64,000 bases of DNA, taken from assembly GCA_020205615.1 (NCBI GenBank), contig CM035161.1, positions 1,178,001-1,242,000 of the forward strand. Reading direction: 5' to 3'. Each line of letters starts with the position of its first letter. Position 1 is the stretch's first letter. The DNA is from Panax quinquefolius. Lineage: Eukaryota; Streptophyta; Magnoliopsida; Apiales; Araliaceae. This document shows positions 10,961 to 23,411 of this stretch, piece by piece. The notes beneath the pieces are model-generated. The model was given only the letters and a program-made list of their open reading frames with translations. It ran no database searches and was not told the origin of the DNA. The position numbers and the translations under genes were made by a program.

Positions 10961-12690
10961 AAGTGTAAGAATTAAAACCATTTTTATTTTTTCTTTCATT
11001 TCATATAAAACATTTATTCTCTTAATTATTTATTTTTTCTACAGTCGTTCCAAACTTTATTGGTTCTCAAAAATACTTGCATATCATCATGTGAGATGTG
11101 GGGGGCTCTTTCACTCTTTTGAGATCAATCAGTCTAAAGTTCTATTTGTTCTCAAGCCTCTACCTCTAGGAAGGAAGTAGGAACCACACTGTATTTGTCA
11201 CTCACTCTTTAACTATTACTATTTCTTTTTTTTACTGTCCTTTTGTAACTGTGAAAATTTAAATAAAATAGTACAAAATATCTATAATAGTAAAATAGAA
11301 TTCAATTTGAATTTGGGCGGAAAAAAACAAGGACAGTTCAGATTTATTCTAATTGATTTGAATGAAAAATACAAAAATAATTTAAATTCATTTTAATTTT
11401 CAAATTATTGAAACGGAGAAAGAGGGAGACACGAGGAGTGAGGGAAGATTTCGTTACACGGAGTCACGCAGTGTATATACTAGTCAGATATACGGACCTT
11501 GTTTAAGGAATGTGTAATTTTATAATGAAATTGTTACTTTCAGATGAGTATGTATATGGAGAGACTGGAGAGATTATTTTTTTTGTCGCTAAAAGAATTT
11601 GACAGAGCTAATAAAAACTTGGTCATAATAAGATAAATTTTTAATGGTCAAAGTCGAAAAATTGTACAAGTAAATTATTTGGATTGAGTGAATAAAAAAT
11701 TAAATACACCCGAAACGTAGAATAAAAATTGTATTTGTAGTATTTGGGAACACGAAGACGAAGTCCGTCCGTCCGTCCGTCCGTCCGTCCGTCCGTCTTC
11801 TTTGAAAACTAATAGAAACTACATACATTTTTAAATATTAGTGCAATTGCAGAATTTTATTAGAAAATAAAATAGTACGATGAAAATTTATCTTATCTTA
11901 TTTCCATGCACTATTTCACTTTTAGACATCTCACATCTCTAAAAATAAAATTTAATGTATTTTCCTTGGCATTTAGGCAAATAATCAAACACTTGCTCTT
12001 TCTCATATTTTAAGGAGGAGATAATTGATTTTTTTCATCACGGTACTAAAGTCCGATTTTTATTGTGGTTAACAAATTTTTTTTTTTTACAATTGCGTAA
12101 CTATACGTTAAAATAATTATCAAATGGTCATTACTTATAATTTTCATTCAAAAAGCGGATGGAATTGGATATTAAAATTATAATTTTTTTTGCATAGATA
12201 TTATTAAGATAATCTTATCTTAATAATAATTTTAAATAATAATAATAATAAAAATAAAATAAAAATATTAATAATAAAAATGATAAATATTTTAAAAATA
12301 ATAATAATAATAATAATTATTTCAAATGTATTTTTATATAAATGTAATTAATAAATTAATATTTTTTATATTTTTTAAATTTTTTATTTTAAGTTCACTT
12401 TAAAAATATAAAATTATCTAATATTTTTTGAAATTAGTATTATTTCTACTATTTTTAAAATTATTATTATTATTATTTTTTTGTAATTATTATTATTTTA
12501 AACCAACTAAATTTATCCAGAAAAAATTTCGGTGAAAATCGGGCCCTAAAACCAAAAAGTCAATTATGAGTTTTAAGTAATTGTGTTCCGTTCTACGTCA
12601 AAAAGGAAGTTACACCATGATAAGCTTAAAAACTGGCAGGCACAGTTGAATAAAAAACACAAATCATTACTGCTGTGTAGAAAAAAAGGG
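10961..12690. other. AT-rich intergenic DNA with a (GTCC)n microsatellite
   Basis: No gene seen. It holds a (GTCC) run at 11763-11796 and long A+T-only stretches rich in AATAAT at about 12180-12500. Confidence 0.6.
11763..11796. repeat. (GTCC)n tetranucleotide microsatellite
   Basis: About eight copies of GTCC. Confidence 0.95.
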
Positions 12691-12699
12691 GAAAAAAAA

Positions 12700-13012
12700 T
12701 TAAACAGAGGGGAGAATGGAAATCATATACACTCATTTCATACAAAATCTACCTCACTGTAGCCAAGTATTCCCTCTCTCCGATGGAAATTCATGCAGGA
12801 TTACAGCTTCCTGGAGTCATTTGAAAATGGCTTCACTGTTGGATCGAATTAACATCCAAGAAAAATGTATGTAATGAAAACATTGACTTTTCAGCCAAAC
12901 TCTTGCTTCAATTTCATGCCAATTTGAAAGATCAAATTATGAAGATAAGAGCAAGAATACCAATTATTTACCAACTTCTTGGTTAGCTGTTGCTTGGTAA
13001 CCGACAGATGAC
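12700..13012 (-). other. Probable 3'UTR of the FPP gene
   Basis: Sequence between the FPP stop codon and the AT-rich intergenic DNA. It has no open frame of note. The polyadenylation point cannot be fixed from sequence alone. Confidence 0.4.
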
Positions 13013-16000
13013 CTAATAGTCATTCTTTGCTTTTGTGGAAAAGAATCTGATGAATCCTCGAGAATGTTTCTCTGGTGTTGGAGCAGCAGCAGCAGAAGAA
13101 GAGGAGCCTGACTTGGTGGGTCGGTGCTTTGGATTTTTTGAACTGATTGGTGATCTCAATAGATTGTTTACTTCAGAATCAGGACTGAAAAGGGTGTTGT
13201 ATATATCCACGGGGGACTCACTACCAACTCGATTCATATTGGCAGAAGTAGCACTATCCATCTCATCAGCTATATCCACATCATGAAAGTTCATGCTACT
13301 TCTTGTTGGTTCATCTTCAGTAAAGCTTTCACCCTTCTGAGTCCTCTCACTGGATGGAGTCCGCAAAGACTCTGTTTGAGGTCGCATCAATTTCAACTGC
13401 TTTCCTAGAAGAAATATGGTTTCTTGACACTCTTCTAACTTCTCTGCTGCAGCAGCTAACTCCATCTCCTGAAATAACAAACGGTTTATCTATTACATTA
13501 GTTTCTCCCCCCAAAATTCTATCCAACCATTTACAAAGAATCAGCATTGCAAATCAGCAAATCAATACAAATATTTTCTTCTTCTTGGGGGTGGGGGTGG
13601 GGGTGGGGTGTGCCATCTAAGGTGGTGCAAATATGTTTCAGGGGTGTTACCCCATATAAATATACTTGTATACACCATAGAGGGTCTAATTTCTTCTTTC
13701 TAAGAAATCTAAAACATAGGTTGCCCATTCAGCACAGGAATTTCTGCAGCACAAAAAATGAATTGTGCCTCTTTCCGATATTACAATTAATCTTCTACGT
13801 CCTACAGTGATAGATATTTTCATCCATAAAGTTTATTGTGGATCAGGATCTCAAATAAAATGAATCAACAGCAGCTGTGGTTTCATAACAGGTTAGACTG
13901 CAACCCCAAGATTTGAGGAAATGAAGTACCAAGCAGATGAACATAAAAGATATCTTGTTCTTGCAAAGATGAACATAAAAGTACCAAACATAGGCTTGTT
14001 TAACAGGATATAAAAAAAATCATTTTCATCATTATAACCACACATCACCTATAAAATAAACCAGTCAATGTCCTAAATGAAATCAATCAATCAGAGGACG
14101 CATTTAATTTACATTTTTTGTCTTGTCAACAACTTCTATTAAAGTAGTTCTACAATTAATCGTATTTGCATCAGTCTCAGAGATCACATTGCTTGCTATA
14201 ACAATTGTAATTTCTGTAACTAGGGCACAATCTGCAACTTGGGCGCAATACCTCAATTCAGTTTTCATTAGATATCAAAACAACCCTCAAATGTTACTTT
14301 AGCATCAAACTCATACCATATAACTGATATGAAAAACATGTCAAAAAAACAGAAGAAACACAAAGAAAAATGTTACTAATACACATGTGACTTGTAAGCG
14401 TAACAAGTCCAAAATAGAAGAACCAACTCTGCCAACTACTCCCTCTTAAAAAGGAGTTCTATAATTTTTGTCGACCTTTTTTCTTAAATATTAAGGTTCA
14501 CACACTATGACGTGATATTTTTCCAATAATAAATTTTAGACTTAAAATATAATACCGAAAAAAATTATACTACCTCCGTTCCAAATCATAAAATCATTGT
14601 TGACTTTTGAAAGTCAATTTGAGATGATTCCTTAAAAATTATGAAACATTTACAATGAATGATACTTTTTAGATAGTTTACAATATTCATTGTTGGTTTG
14701 ACTAAAATTGTAGAAAATCATGCCAATTTTGGGTTTAAAAATGTCTTTAGTAAGTTAATATTGATCTTATATTTTGAAACGTTTGGAAACGGAGGGAGTA
14801 TCTAAATGTGCCCTATGCAAACTACAATATTCGAGAAGAAGTCAACAAAGAAAATTGGACTCTTCATTTAGGACGAAGAGAGTACATCTAAAGATGGGAT
14901 GCATGTCGTGACTCATGAACTTCTTTACAATAATAAATGAATTCATGATAACTATATCAAAGATCAATTAAGAATCAAGATAACAGCTTAATTTGAAAGG
15001 TTACTTTTAAGAGTTATATGGAACTCTAAAACACGACTGCTCCAAAAAACAAACTACTTAGTTTAAAATTCTTCATTCACCTTTGCAAGAACAAGATACA
15101 CAGATGACCAATAATACATAACCCGATGATGATCAATGACCCAATTGGCAAATTGATTACTTATTAAGCAAAAATTGGCAAGAATGCATAAATTGAGATG
15201 AATAAGAGCATTCAACTAAACTGTATTGAATAAAACTCTACAGAGATGAAGCATGCCAACAAAAATTTACTTTCTAACATCATGCATGAACATAAAAGAG
15301 GCCTTAACCTCACCTGACTATTCTTGGCATCAATATCAGCCTCTGGGCAGCTCTTAATCCTGAAATAATTAGTACAGGAAGAAGTTAGGAGTATTCAATA
15401 TATCATCCTAGATATGAAAGAGGACATAATAGGTATTTATATGTAATGCGTTATTAGCAGAGTCGGCATTAAGAAAAATAGCTTAAAATCACAACCATCA
15501 GGCAGAATTATATACAATTAACCAAGTTAAGTCGGCAAATATAAATTGCTCGATCAAATCATGTCTTATTTATTTATGCAACTTGCATATTATCTTATTA
15601 AAGGAAAGAATAATATACTCAGAAGTGAAAGGAATTGGCGTGGTAGCAACTTGATGTTTATCAATTCTTTCTGAAAACCAATGTATATAATGACAAGTCC
15701 CCAACCCCCCCCCTAAAAAAATAAAAAATAAAAACTTTTTAATTTTTCATGTCTTTCCAGTAGATATAAAGAGCATCCGCTGGACCAAACTATCGGAAAG
15801 ACCAAGATTGTCACCCAATGGCAACATTTTGCAGAATAAAAGATTTTGTGCTAACCTTCGCAATTCCTCTTGAAGGTCCTTGCATCTGACAAGAGCATCC
15901 TGATGACTCATTTTCTCCTCTTGAAGCTCATTATTCAGACCTTCTGTTTTCGCTCGTAGAAGAGTCACTTCAACTCGAAACTCCTCTGCACGCGTTTCAA

Positions 16001-19000
16001 GTGACTTGTATGACTCTGCCATGCATTTTAGTTGGGTCTCAGCTAAATCATTTAACTTTTGAGCAGATGTCAGTTGTGATTTAACTTCAGCAAGAAGTTG
16101 TTCTGTTTCATGTAATTGGAACTTGGTGATTTCAAGATTATCAGTGCACCTAGAAAGATGAATTGCCATATTATCTTTTTCTGATTTCAATTGTTCAAAC
16201 TCCTCCAATGAGCGATTCCATGATGAGATTTTTAATTCAGAGGTTGGGACAAAAGTTCCTTCATGTGGAATGTCAGGATCAGAGGTGGAGTCAGAAAAGC
16301 GACCACAGCCATTACCACATCTCTCTCCCGATGAGTCCTGAAGCACCTTATGCTCAGGTAAAGCAACTTTGTCTATGCAATCAGAACTACTAGCTTCTGC
16401 TTCAATATTTTTATAACCCAGGAAATTAAAACGGACTTCACTGGCTTTACTGAATACTTGAGAAAGGCAAAGAACGAAATCAATTAAGCTTATTTTTCTG
16501 TTTATAACCTCATTAAAAGTGACAGAGAATTCCTCCAATATTTGGCCAAGTCCATCTCCATCAGTCAATGTGCCCTGGACAGCCTTAGCCTCATTACCAA
16601 GTAGAAATACAAAGTCGTGAATCTGAGAAACAGCAGCTATTAATTCTACACTAATAGCATGCACAGTTTCTGTCAATTCTTTGCTATCTTGGGACAAAGA
16701 GAGTTCCTTTTCAGCAGTTACCTCAGAATTTTTGGGGCAAGCTTGGTGATCACCTGTAGCATCAGAACAATGAGGTTCCTCAACGAAAGAACTCTTTGAG
16801 TTATGATGCAAACTATCATGCATGTCCTGTACAATATGCCTGCTATCCTCCAAAAGTTTTTCCATATCAGTCTCCTCAGACAGAGACTCAAATACCATTG
16901 AAATTCTTGATTGGAGCTTCATAGAAGGCAACAGATCATTATTTGAAGTCTCCTGAGTTTCTAATGAATCCGACTGCGGCACCTCCATGAGCTTTAAATC
17001 TGTGGCAGTAGTGGCTCCTGTTGAATCATGGTTTACAACTTCAAATTTTGTGGTATTTGAAATATCCGGACTAAAAACTGCTTGATTTGACTCGTTGGAT
17101 AAATACGCCAACTTTTCCATCTCGAGAAAGTCATCCATAAGCTCCAGCTGGCTGCTTGATTTTTCAGCCTTTATGGGACTGTCTACATTCTTTTCCTTCA
17201 TATGGGAGAGATCAGAGATCAATGCTGTAGCCCAAGACCCAGCATAACTTGCTTCATCATCATTTCCATCTTCAGACATGGAGGTCAAGCTAGGCGGGTT
17301 GCTTGCATTTTGACTGAAGGAACCTTCAGTTGGGATCTGAATATTAGATTTTGTTATACTTCTGTGCTGATTATTTGCTTGCAGTTGTGCTTCCAAACTT
17401 TGAAGTTTACTAACTGTCTTGGCACAAACACTCCTGGAAGCTTGCAATTCGCTATTACGTTTGGCCAAAGCTTCCTTCAGCATCTTTGTTTCTTCTTCCA
17501 TTGCCAACAGACGTTCAGTGAGTAGCTCATTCTCTTTATGGTACCTCTGTACAGTGTCAGGGGAAAATTCAGTCAACTGGGACATGTGTGGACTAGTAGG
17601 AGGCTTTACAGGAGACCTCCTTAACCGAGTTTCTCCATAATCCCTGCCCAAGTTTTCAACTTCTAGCTTCATTTGAGCTAGTGCAGCTGGACCAGGCAAC
17701 TTCTTCCGAACAAGAACACGCAATCGTTGGCACTCTGCTTCTAGCTTAGCTATTTTCTTAGCACCTTCCAAATGCTGTTTGTTTGCAACATCTGCAGATC
17801 TCACACTCATGTTCTTTTCCTCATTACGGATCTCTAACTCTTTGGCAACTACATGTAGTTCATATTTTAGTGAATTTATTTCCTTGTCACATGAGTAAAT
17901 ATTGCTCTTCAATAGTTCGATATCCGCTTCAGCTTGTGATTTTTCTTCGCTGATTTTGAACAGCATGTTGGATCGCTCTTGCAAAGACCTTGAAATTGCT
18001 GCATTATCAGAAGCAGATCTGAGGAGTTCTTGTTCTAAATTACCTATCCGTGTTTCAAGCTCAAGCTTTATCATGTCACATTGCTTTGTTTTGTTAAGAA
18101 CAACTTCATTCAGTTTCTGCTCATGTTCTTCCTTCAAATTTCTAATCTGCCGCATGCACTCCTGCAAAGCACCATCTAAATGTGATGATCGATCTTCAGC
18201 AGTAAACTTTAACAGCGTAACTGATTCTAAATGATTTTTCAACGCCAGAGCTTCTGCTTCAGCCTTTTCCCAACCTGTTTAATGAAATTTAACAATTTTA
18301 TAAAATCGTTGCTGCCAAAAGAATAAAAATAAAATTATAGTTCATGAACTAATATATCATAGAGAACCGTCACCATGCCAACGCACCTGAAACAGCTTCT
18401 TCAGCAACTTTAGCATGCTGTTTTACCAGGTTTTCCTTCGTTGTCATTTCTGAATTCGCTGCAGACAGCTTTTCATTCAAGTCATTAACTTCATCATCTA
18501 AAGATTTAACCTGATCCGCATACGAAGTTACTTGATCCTCATATGTCTTAATTTGATCCTCACATGACTTCAACTGATCCTCCAACCCAGTTAGATGAGA
18601 ATATGATTCAACAGAAATTTGGACATACTTTGGTTTTTTGTAGCTATCCTGCTTACCCTGGAAGGTGGGAAAATATTGCCTTAAAGAGAGGGAAACAATT
18701 AAATCAACTACAATATAATGCAAAAGAATGTAATAAACTTTTATTCTTGGTAAATTATTTGCACAAGTAAATCCAATTAAGCTAGAGAAGGTAGGGAAAA
18801 AAACTAACGTAAAAAGGAAGGCCAAAATTGCTTGAGCTAAAATTTCATAATGATATTTCATATAGGGAATAATGGTCATACACAGTTGTGTATGTTTTAT
18901 TTGTGCACAATTTGCCAAAACTACTTTGTTTTGGCAGATTTGTTTTTGATTTTTTATTTGGGAGGAGAAAAGCTGTTTTTTTTAAAACAATGTGCCAAAA

Positions 19001-19995
19001 CTACGTAGTTTTGACAGACTGTGCACAAATAAAATATACACAGCTGTGAATATTTTATTTATGTAATACCGATCAAACTTGATTTAATAATTTATTTTGA
19101 TTTCTGATTTGGGAGGAGAGAAGCTATTTTTTTAAAAAAAATTAAATTTGCCAAAACGACGTAGTTTTGATAGGCACAAATAAAACATACACAGCTATGT
19201 GTGACCATATTGCCCTTTCATATAAATGTTATTTTACCCTGAAATATATTTTCTTTTGTAAATAAATGTTGCACTCTGTAGTCTGTTCAAACAATTTCAA
19301 TTTCCTAAATGTTATTTAAAATCATTTCAAAGCTTCACCACTTGAACATATAAAAAACTGTATGAGCAACTTAAATTCTGCTTGCATACTGTGTTTGATA
19401 TCATTCAGTAGGAAATAATGCTAAAAGAAGTGGCCATAAGATTTCCAGGTAGGTGCAGAGCTCAAGATTAGCATATACCTCTGCCCTAGTGATAAAGACC
19501 CAAGCTATCAGATTTTCCAAGAACATGGTATCTGCAGAAGTTCTCCAATATTCCCAGTAAAATATGTGATGTTCACTCAACAAGTTCAGAGAACCAACGA
19601 CAGGAGTTGGAGATGATTGTATATTGAATGATATTTGTCAATTGGGAGAAAAATAAATATCCTTCTATGCTGAAGAAGGTGGACAATGAAATACATCAGC
19701 TTAAACTCTTTTATTTGGTGTCAATGCAAACTTTGGGAGAGGAAGCAAAACTGACAGTTGGCTGGTAGGGTCTTATAAGTGGAAGATTCACACAATAAGA
19801 GGAAAAAGAAATCTTCCAAATACAGTATTAAGGCAAACTAAAACAATCATACAACAAAGTCGAACAACATACTTGATCACCCTGGGATCGAGCTGAAGCT
19901 GAAGGAGCACCAGCAGATTCTAATGTGGCAATTACTTTATCGGTGGCTGCCTTATCAGATGATTTTTTCTTCCAGGGCCAGCTCCGTCGGTCCAT
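13013..19995 (-). CDS. Filament-like plant protein (FPP), long coiled-coil protein
   Basis: Five coding exons splice in frame to about 1104 residues: 19995-19873, 18657-18387, 18274-15856, 15359-15314, 13468-13013 (stop TAG 13013-13015). All junctions are GT-AG and phases match (0, 1, 2, 0). The start gives MDRRSWPWKKKSSDKAA, the FPP family N-terminus. Further family hallmarks are LVKQHAKVAEEAVSGWEKAE, KKLPGPAALAQMKLEVENLG, LTERLLAMEEETKMLKEALA and, near the C-terminus, ELAAAAEKLEECQETIFLLG. The C-terminus ends HSRGFIRFFSTKAKNDY. Most of the protein is heptad-rich coiled coil, with a low-complexity linker in the middle of exon 3 and no signal peptide or membrane segment. Known FPPs are roughly 900-1050 residues, so this one is slightly long. 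The family is linked to MAF1/WPP-domain partners and, for some paralogues, to vesicle-microtubule tethering in xylem; its role here is inferred. No frameshift was seen. Confidence 0.95.
14439..14884. mobile_element. Outer Stowaway-like MITE in FPP intron 4
   Basis: The left end CTCCCTCTTAAAAAGGAGTTC and the right end, read on the other strand as CTCTCTTCGTCCTAAATGAA, resemble Stowaway termini beside TA dinucleotides. Inward similarity continues (TTGTCGACCTTTTTTC versus TTGTTGACTTCTTCTC). A second MITE is inserted within it. Confidence 0.55.
14570..14798. mobile_element. Inner Stowaway-like MITE, nested
   Basis: It begins CTACCTCCGTTCC and ends GGAAACGGAGGGAG, with TA at 14568-14569 and 14799-14800 as the target duplication. 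Length is about 229 bp, with no coding capacity. It lies wholly inside the 14439-14884 element. Confidence 0.8.
18658..19872 (-). other. FPP intron 1 carrying a Mutator-type MITE
   Basis: A 1215-nt intron between coding exons 1 and 2. Its main content besides unique AT-rich DNA is the 351-bp MITE at 18865-19215. Confidence 0.85.
18865..19215. mobile_element. Mutator-type MITE with a 9-bp target duplication
   Basis: The termini are inverted repeats: GGGAATAATGGTCATACACA at the left, GGGCAATATGGTCACACATA read from the right. Similarity extends inward through TGTATGTTTTATTTGTGC. A perfect 9-bp duplication TTTCATATA is at 18856-18864 and 19216-19224, the size expected of Mutator-like transposition. 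The interior has two imperfect direct copies of a segment with GATTTGGGAGGAGA and GCCAAAACTACGTAGTTTTG. It has no coding capacity and lies in FPP intron 1. Confidence 0.88.
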
Positions 19996-20001
19996 AATTG
20001 A

Positions 20002-21597
20002 CTGTAGACATATACGGGTAGTAGCAGAATATTAGTAGACAATATTACTAATGAATTAATATAACTAACTGATCAACTTAAGTAAACACATGAATATAAA
20101 CACGAGCACTCTTGTGCTACCAATATATCAGATATGTTGGTGAGTGCCACACAGGGACAATGTTCTGGGGAAATTTATAATAATATCAAATTGCAGCTCT
20201 ACATCAAAGTGTATGACTTTTTCATTGTTCTTATTTACTAGTTATATATCTAGTTTTTGAGCGTAAAAGAGGTTTCATAATTTAAGAATCAATGAAACAT
20301 TTGAAACTCCCCTCCATCTTTGAACTAATTCTGCACGGAGAATTACCTATAATCAGTACGAACGGAAGGCTGCTCCTTCAAAAATTATTTAATATCTACC
20401 CGACTAGAGACTTGCATCACATTACACAAATAATCTGATCAGCAAAAATGTAACCAGCAAATTTGATGCATATAGAAAAAATGAAATCTGATCGGTTCAA
20501 AAGAAAGGAATCAAAATGTATCTAGAAAGAAATATTGAGAGAGAGAAAGGGGAAGAGACAGAATCTTAGATTTGTATAGAAATTTGGGACCTTGGAATAC
20601 ATAAAGCACTATACTCAGTCTTTTGCTTTTACAGAATTAAGTTTATGACCTTATTGGTAAATTAATTGGAGGACCAATTTAAAAGTTAACTTGATGGTAT
20701 TTAAGTCTCCATTGATGATGCTTTAGAGAATTTAGACAATATGAGATGGAAAGGCTTTGAAAAGGAAACCATTAATGTTGAATCCTTTATTTTCCATCCA
20801 AATCTGCAGAAGCCAAACTCACAGCTACACTAAAGCTTGAAAAGGATTTTTTTTTTTTTTGGGTGGTGTTGGGGTGGGGGGTTGAGCAAATGAATCAGCC
20901 ATAAATTTGACATTCTGAAAATCTAGCCATTTTTTCTGGGGAATAAAAGGAGCAGTTTAATGTAAATTTTAATCATTCACAAAGGTCATCGGTATTTAAT
21001 TGGTGCAAATCATCAACAGTGAGTTAGAAGGTCCGTAATACTAATGGATGAAAAAAAGGCATTTATTACAGCATATATAAACGGAAAATATGTAATCACA
21101 GAGGTATGAAAACTGAAGATTCTTGAAACATGTTAACATTCGAAATTACATAACTAAATGAAGACTCTCGAATGAGATTTACATTCAAAAATCTTCACAA
21201 TATTAAAAGAGGAATATGGCTAAAACACCTACACAAACTAAATAGTAAACCAGTTCATTCCATATTATAATCTAAAGTTAGAAACTTAAACTTTACGCAG
21301 ATGAATAGAGGGGGAATTGGTTACTATTTTAAGAAGAATACTGAAGCAAACCAAAAGCTATAAAAATCCGATTCAGTGTGAACAAAATCGAAAAAAATGC
21401 TGAATCCAGAAAAAGGAAAAGATCGCGATGCTGAATAGCACCGACAACACATAGATATCATAAGCATCCTATCATATTTAAAAAAAATGGGGACTATTTT
21501 TGAGAAAAACAGAAACAAAACAGACGGTGAGTATTAATTAAATTGGAAGTGAAGTTTTGTAAGAATCAGAAGTATGGAGATTCGAGAATCGACATAC
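20002..21597 (-). other. Intron in the FPP 5'UTR
   Basis: The donor GTATGTC is read downward from 21597. The acceptor CTACAG lies directly before TCAATTATGG at the start codon. The 1596-nt intron leaves only six noncoding bases between the acceptor and ATG. It holds no coding sequence. Confidence 0.75.
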
Positions 21598-21790
21598 CAG
21601 TGGCAATGTAGGTGTGAGAGAGAGAGAATACAGTAGGATTTATTAGGTTTTGCTATCTGTCTTGATTTTATTTTACAGTTTGGTTTTTAGAGAGAGAGAA
21701 ACAGAGGGTGAGAGAAAGTTTTGTGTTTAGTGTGAGAAAGAGTTTGTATTTTGTGTGAGATTTTGAAAAGAGAGGTGGTGTGAGTAGTTT
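21598..21790 (-). other. FPP 5'UTR leader exon, CT-rich
   Basis: On the minus strand this is rich in CTCTCTCT runs, typical of plant leaders, and ends in ATTGCCACTG before a GTATGT donor. The transcription start is not fixed. A TTATAAAC motif on the minus strand near 21847-21854 could be the TATA box. Confidence 0.55.
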
Positions 21791-21844
21791 GGTGGCAGGC
21801 CGATGGTGTCATTTAAAATGCTCCAAAACATATGGTGGTGTGCG

Positions 21845-21856
21845 TTTATAATTTTC
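21845..21856 (-). promoter_or_regulatory. Possible FPP TATA box
   Basis: AATTATAAACGC on the minus strand lies a plausible distance upstream of the CT-rich leader. It is weak evidence in AT-rich DNA. Confidence 0.3.
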
Positions 21857-22812
21857 GCATATAATTAAAATTACTCTCTTTCCAGGCCGATGGATTATTG
21901 TTTTAGAAAATAATTTTTATTTAAAGGCTCCAAAACATATGCTTTTTTTCACAATTATAATTTTCGAATTGAATAAAAAATTGGAAAATTATAAAATTAA
22001 TAAGCTGTAAAGTATTTTCGTTAGGTATTAATTATATTTTTACCCAAAAATATACACTGGTGACTGGACTGGACTGGACTGTTATTTTCGATAGTTACAT
22101 ATTTACCCCCAAAGAAAAGAAAACAAACAGGTACTCCTCCATTCCATTTTCCATAGATGTTAATCTGGAGTTGGACCACCGTCACTTGCTAGTCCAGTAC
22201 AGCTTTCAACTTACGTGTCGCGTCCACACCAGGTGTCATGTGCTGCCGCTGCATGGAAACTCCATCATCATCATCCTCTTTTCTTGTTCTTTTTCTTTTT
22301 CTCTTTAAAGTTCTACCTTCTTTTCTTCATCACTCGATCACCCATTTTTTATTTATTAAATTAGGAAAATTTTAAATGTTTGTTATTAAATTGGGACTTA
22401 CTAGACTCTCTATTTTTTATGTTGTAATAATAATGTCTAGACTTTAAACAAAAATTTGATTTATCAAATTAAACAATATAAAAATCTAAATATAAATATA
22501 AATATAAATCAACTTAACTTAACTTTTGATTCGTCCACCGTACCATATACTATCATTTGTCCCAATTTCAATTCTCATTTTACTTTTATTTAATTTTATC
22601 CCAGTCTAAAGAATTTTATGTATATATATTTATTTATACTCTTTATTTTAAAATAAAAATTTCACACGTAGAGAGACAGACAGCCACAACACTAATTAAT
22701 TAATTAGGGCCATACGTCACACATGAGACAAAATGATTTGGGGGAACAGAGTCTAGTCTAAGTGAGGTCCACGTACTTATGCATGGCCTGAAATGTGAAT
22801 ATTGATACTACA

Positions 22813-22834
22813 GACAGACAGACAGACAGACAGA
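22813..22834. repeat. (CAGA)n microsatellite
   Basis: About five copies of CAGA, followed shortly by a (TA)n tract at 22884-22917. Confidence 0.9.
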
Positions 22835-22879
22835 GTGAGGGGTATTAAATTGATCGATATATAATTAATCCTCATATCA

Positions 22880-22921
<42 letters not shown>

Positions 22922-23038
22922 CAGGGTGAGGGTTGATAATTGGTTGATATAATTTTTTTTTTTTATATACAAGCTAGAAAATAAAATTATAGCGGTGGTA
23001 AATTAGATAACAACCATGGTAATTCTTTGTGAATGGAA

Positions 23039-23039
<1 letters not shown>

Positions 23040-23075
<36 letters not shown>

Positions 23076-23118
23076 GATCATATAATTATAATTATAAAGT
23101 ATCATAACCCTTGTTTTA

Positions 23119-23150
<32 letters not shown>
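23040..23150. repeat. Paired (TA)n tracts around a ~45-bp AT-rich segment
   Basis: TA runs at about 23040-23072 and 23122-23150 bracket a short unique segment. Confidence 0.8.
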
Positions 23151-23156
<6 letters not shown>

Positions 23157-23300
23157 TGTCATAATAGTATATATATATATCATATATATATACTATAAAT
23201 ATGAACAAGAACTTAAAAATTAAACTGTACAAATACACTAGTATAGTACTAGTACGTACCGGATTAATTGCTGCTAGGTTTACGTACGTAGGAAAGAGGC

Positions 23301-23411
23301 GACCAGAAACGGTTCCAAATTCGGTGCCACTCGTACGTATAGTAAAAGATATATCCCTCCTCCTACTACGACCAGAAACGATTCAAATTCGTGCCACTCG
23401 TACGTATAGTA
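23301..23411 (+). repeat. Tandem duplication, ~70-bp period
   Basis: The segment GACCAGAAACGGTTCCAAAT... ending CGTACGTATAGTA (about 23301-23344) recurs as GACCAGAAACGATTCAAATT... with the same ending (about 23370-23411). Confidence 0.8.

Larger units (their letters stand above)
13469..15313 (-). other. FPP intron 4 with nested MITEs
   Basis: A 1845-nt intron with GT-AG ends. It contains a G-rich run (GGGGGTGGGGGTGGGGGTGG at 13587-13606) and two nested Stowaway-like MITEs. An inverted 18-mer TATCTTGTTCTTGCAAAG (about 13951 and 15081) flanks the MITE area. Confidence 0.8.

Noticed and set aside
16163..18234. Plus-strand open frames opposite the FPP exon
   Set aside because: They are shadows of the coding strand, without family features or splice context.
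15747..18242. A single 831-codon intronless gene
   Set aside because: It is exon 3 of FPP read past its true donor at 15856. The tail after LQEELRR is intron, and the family N- and C-termini lie in other exons.
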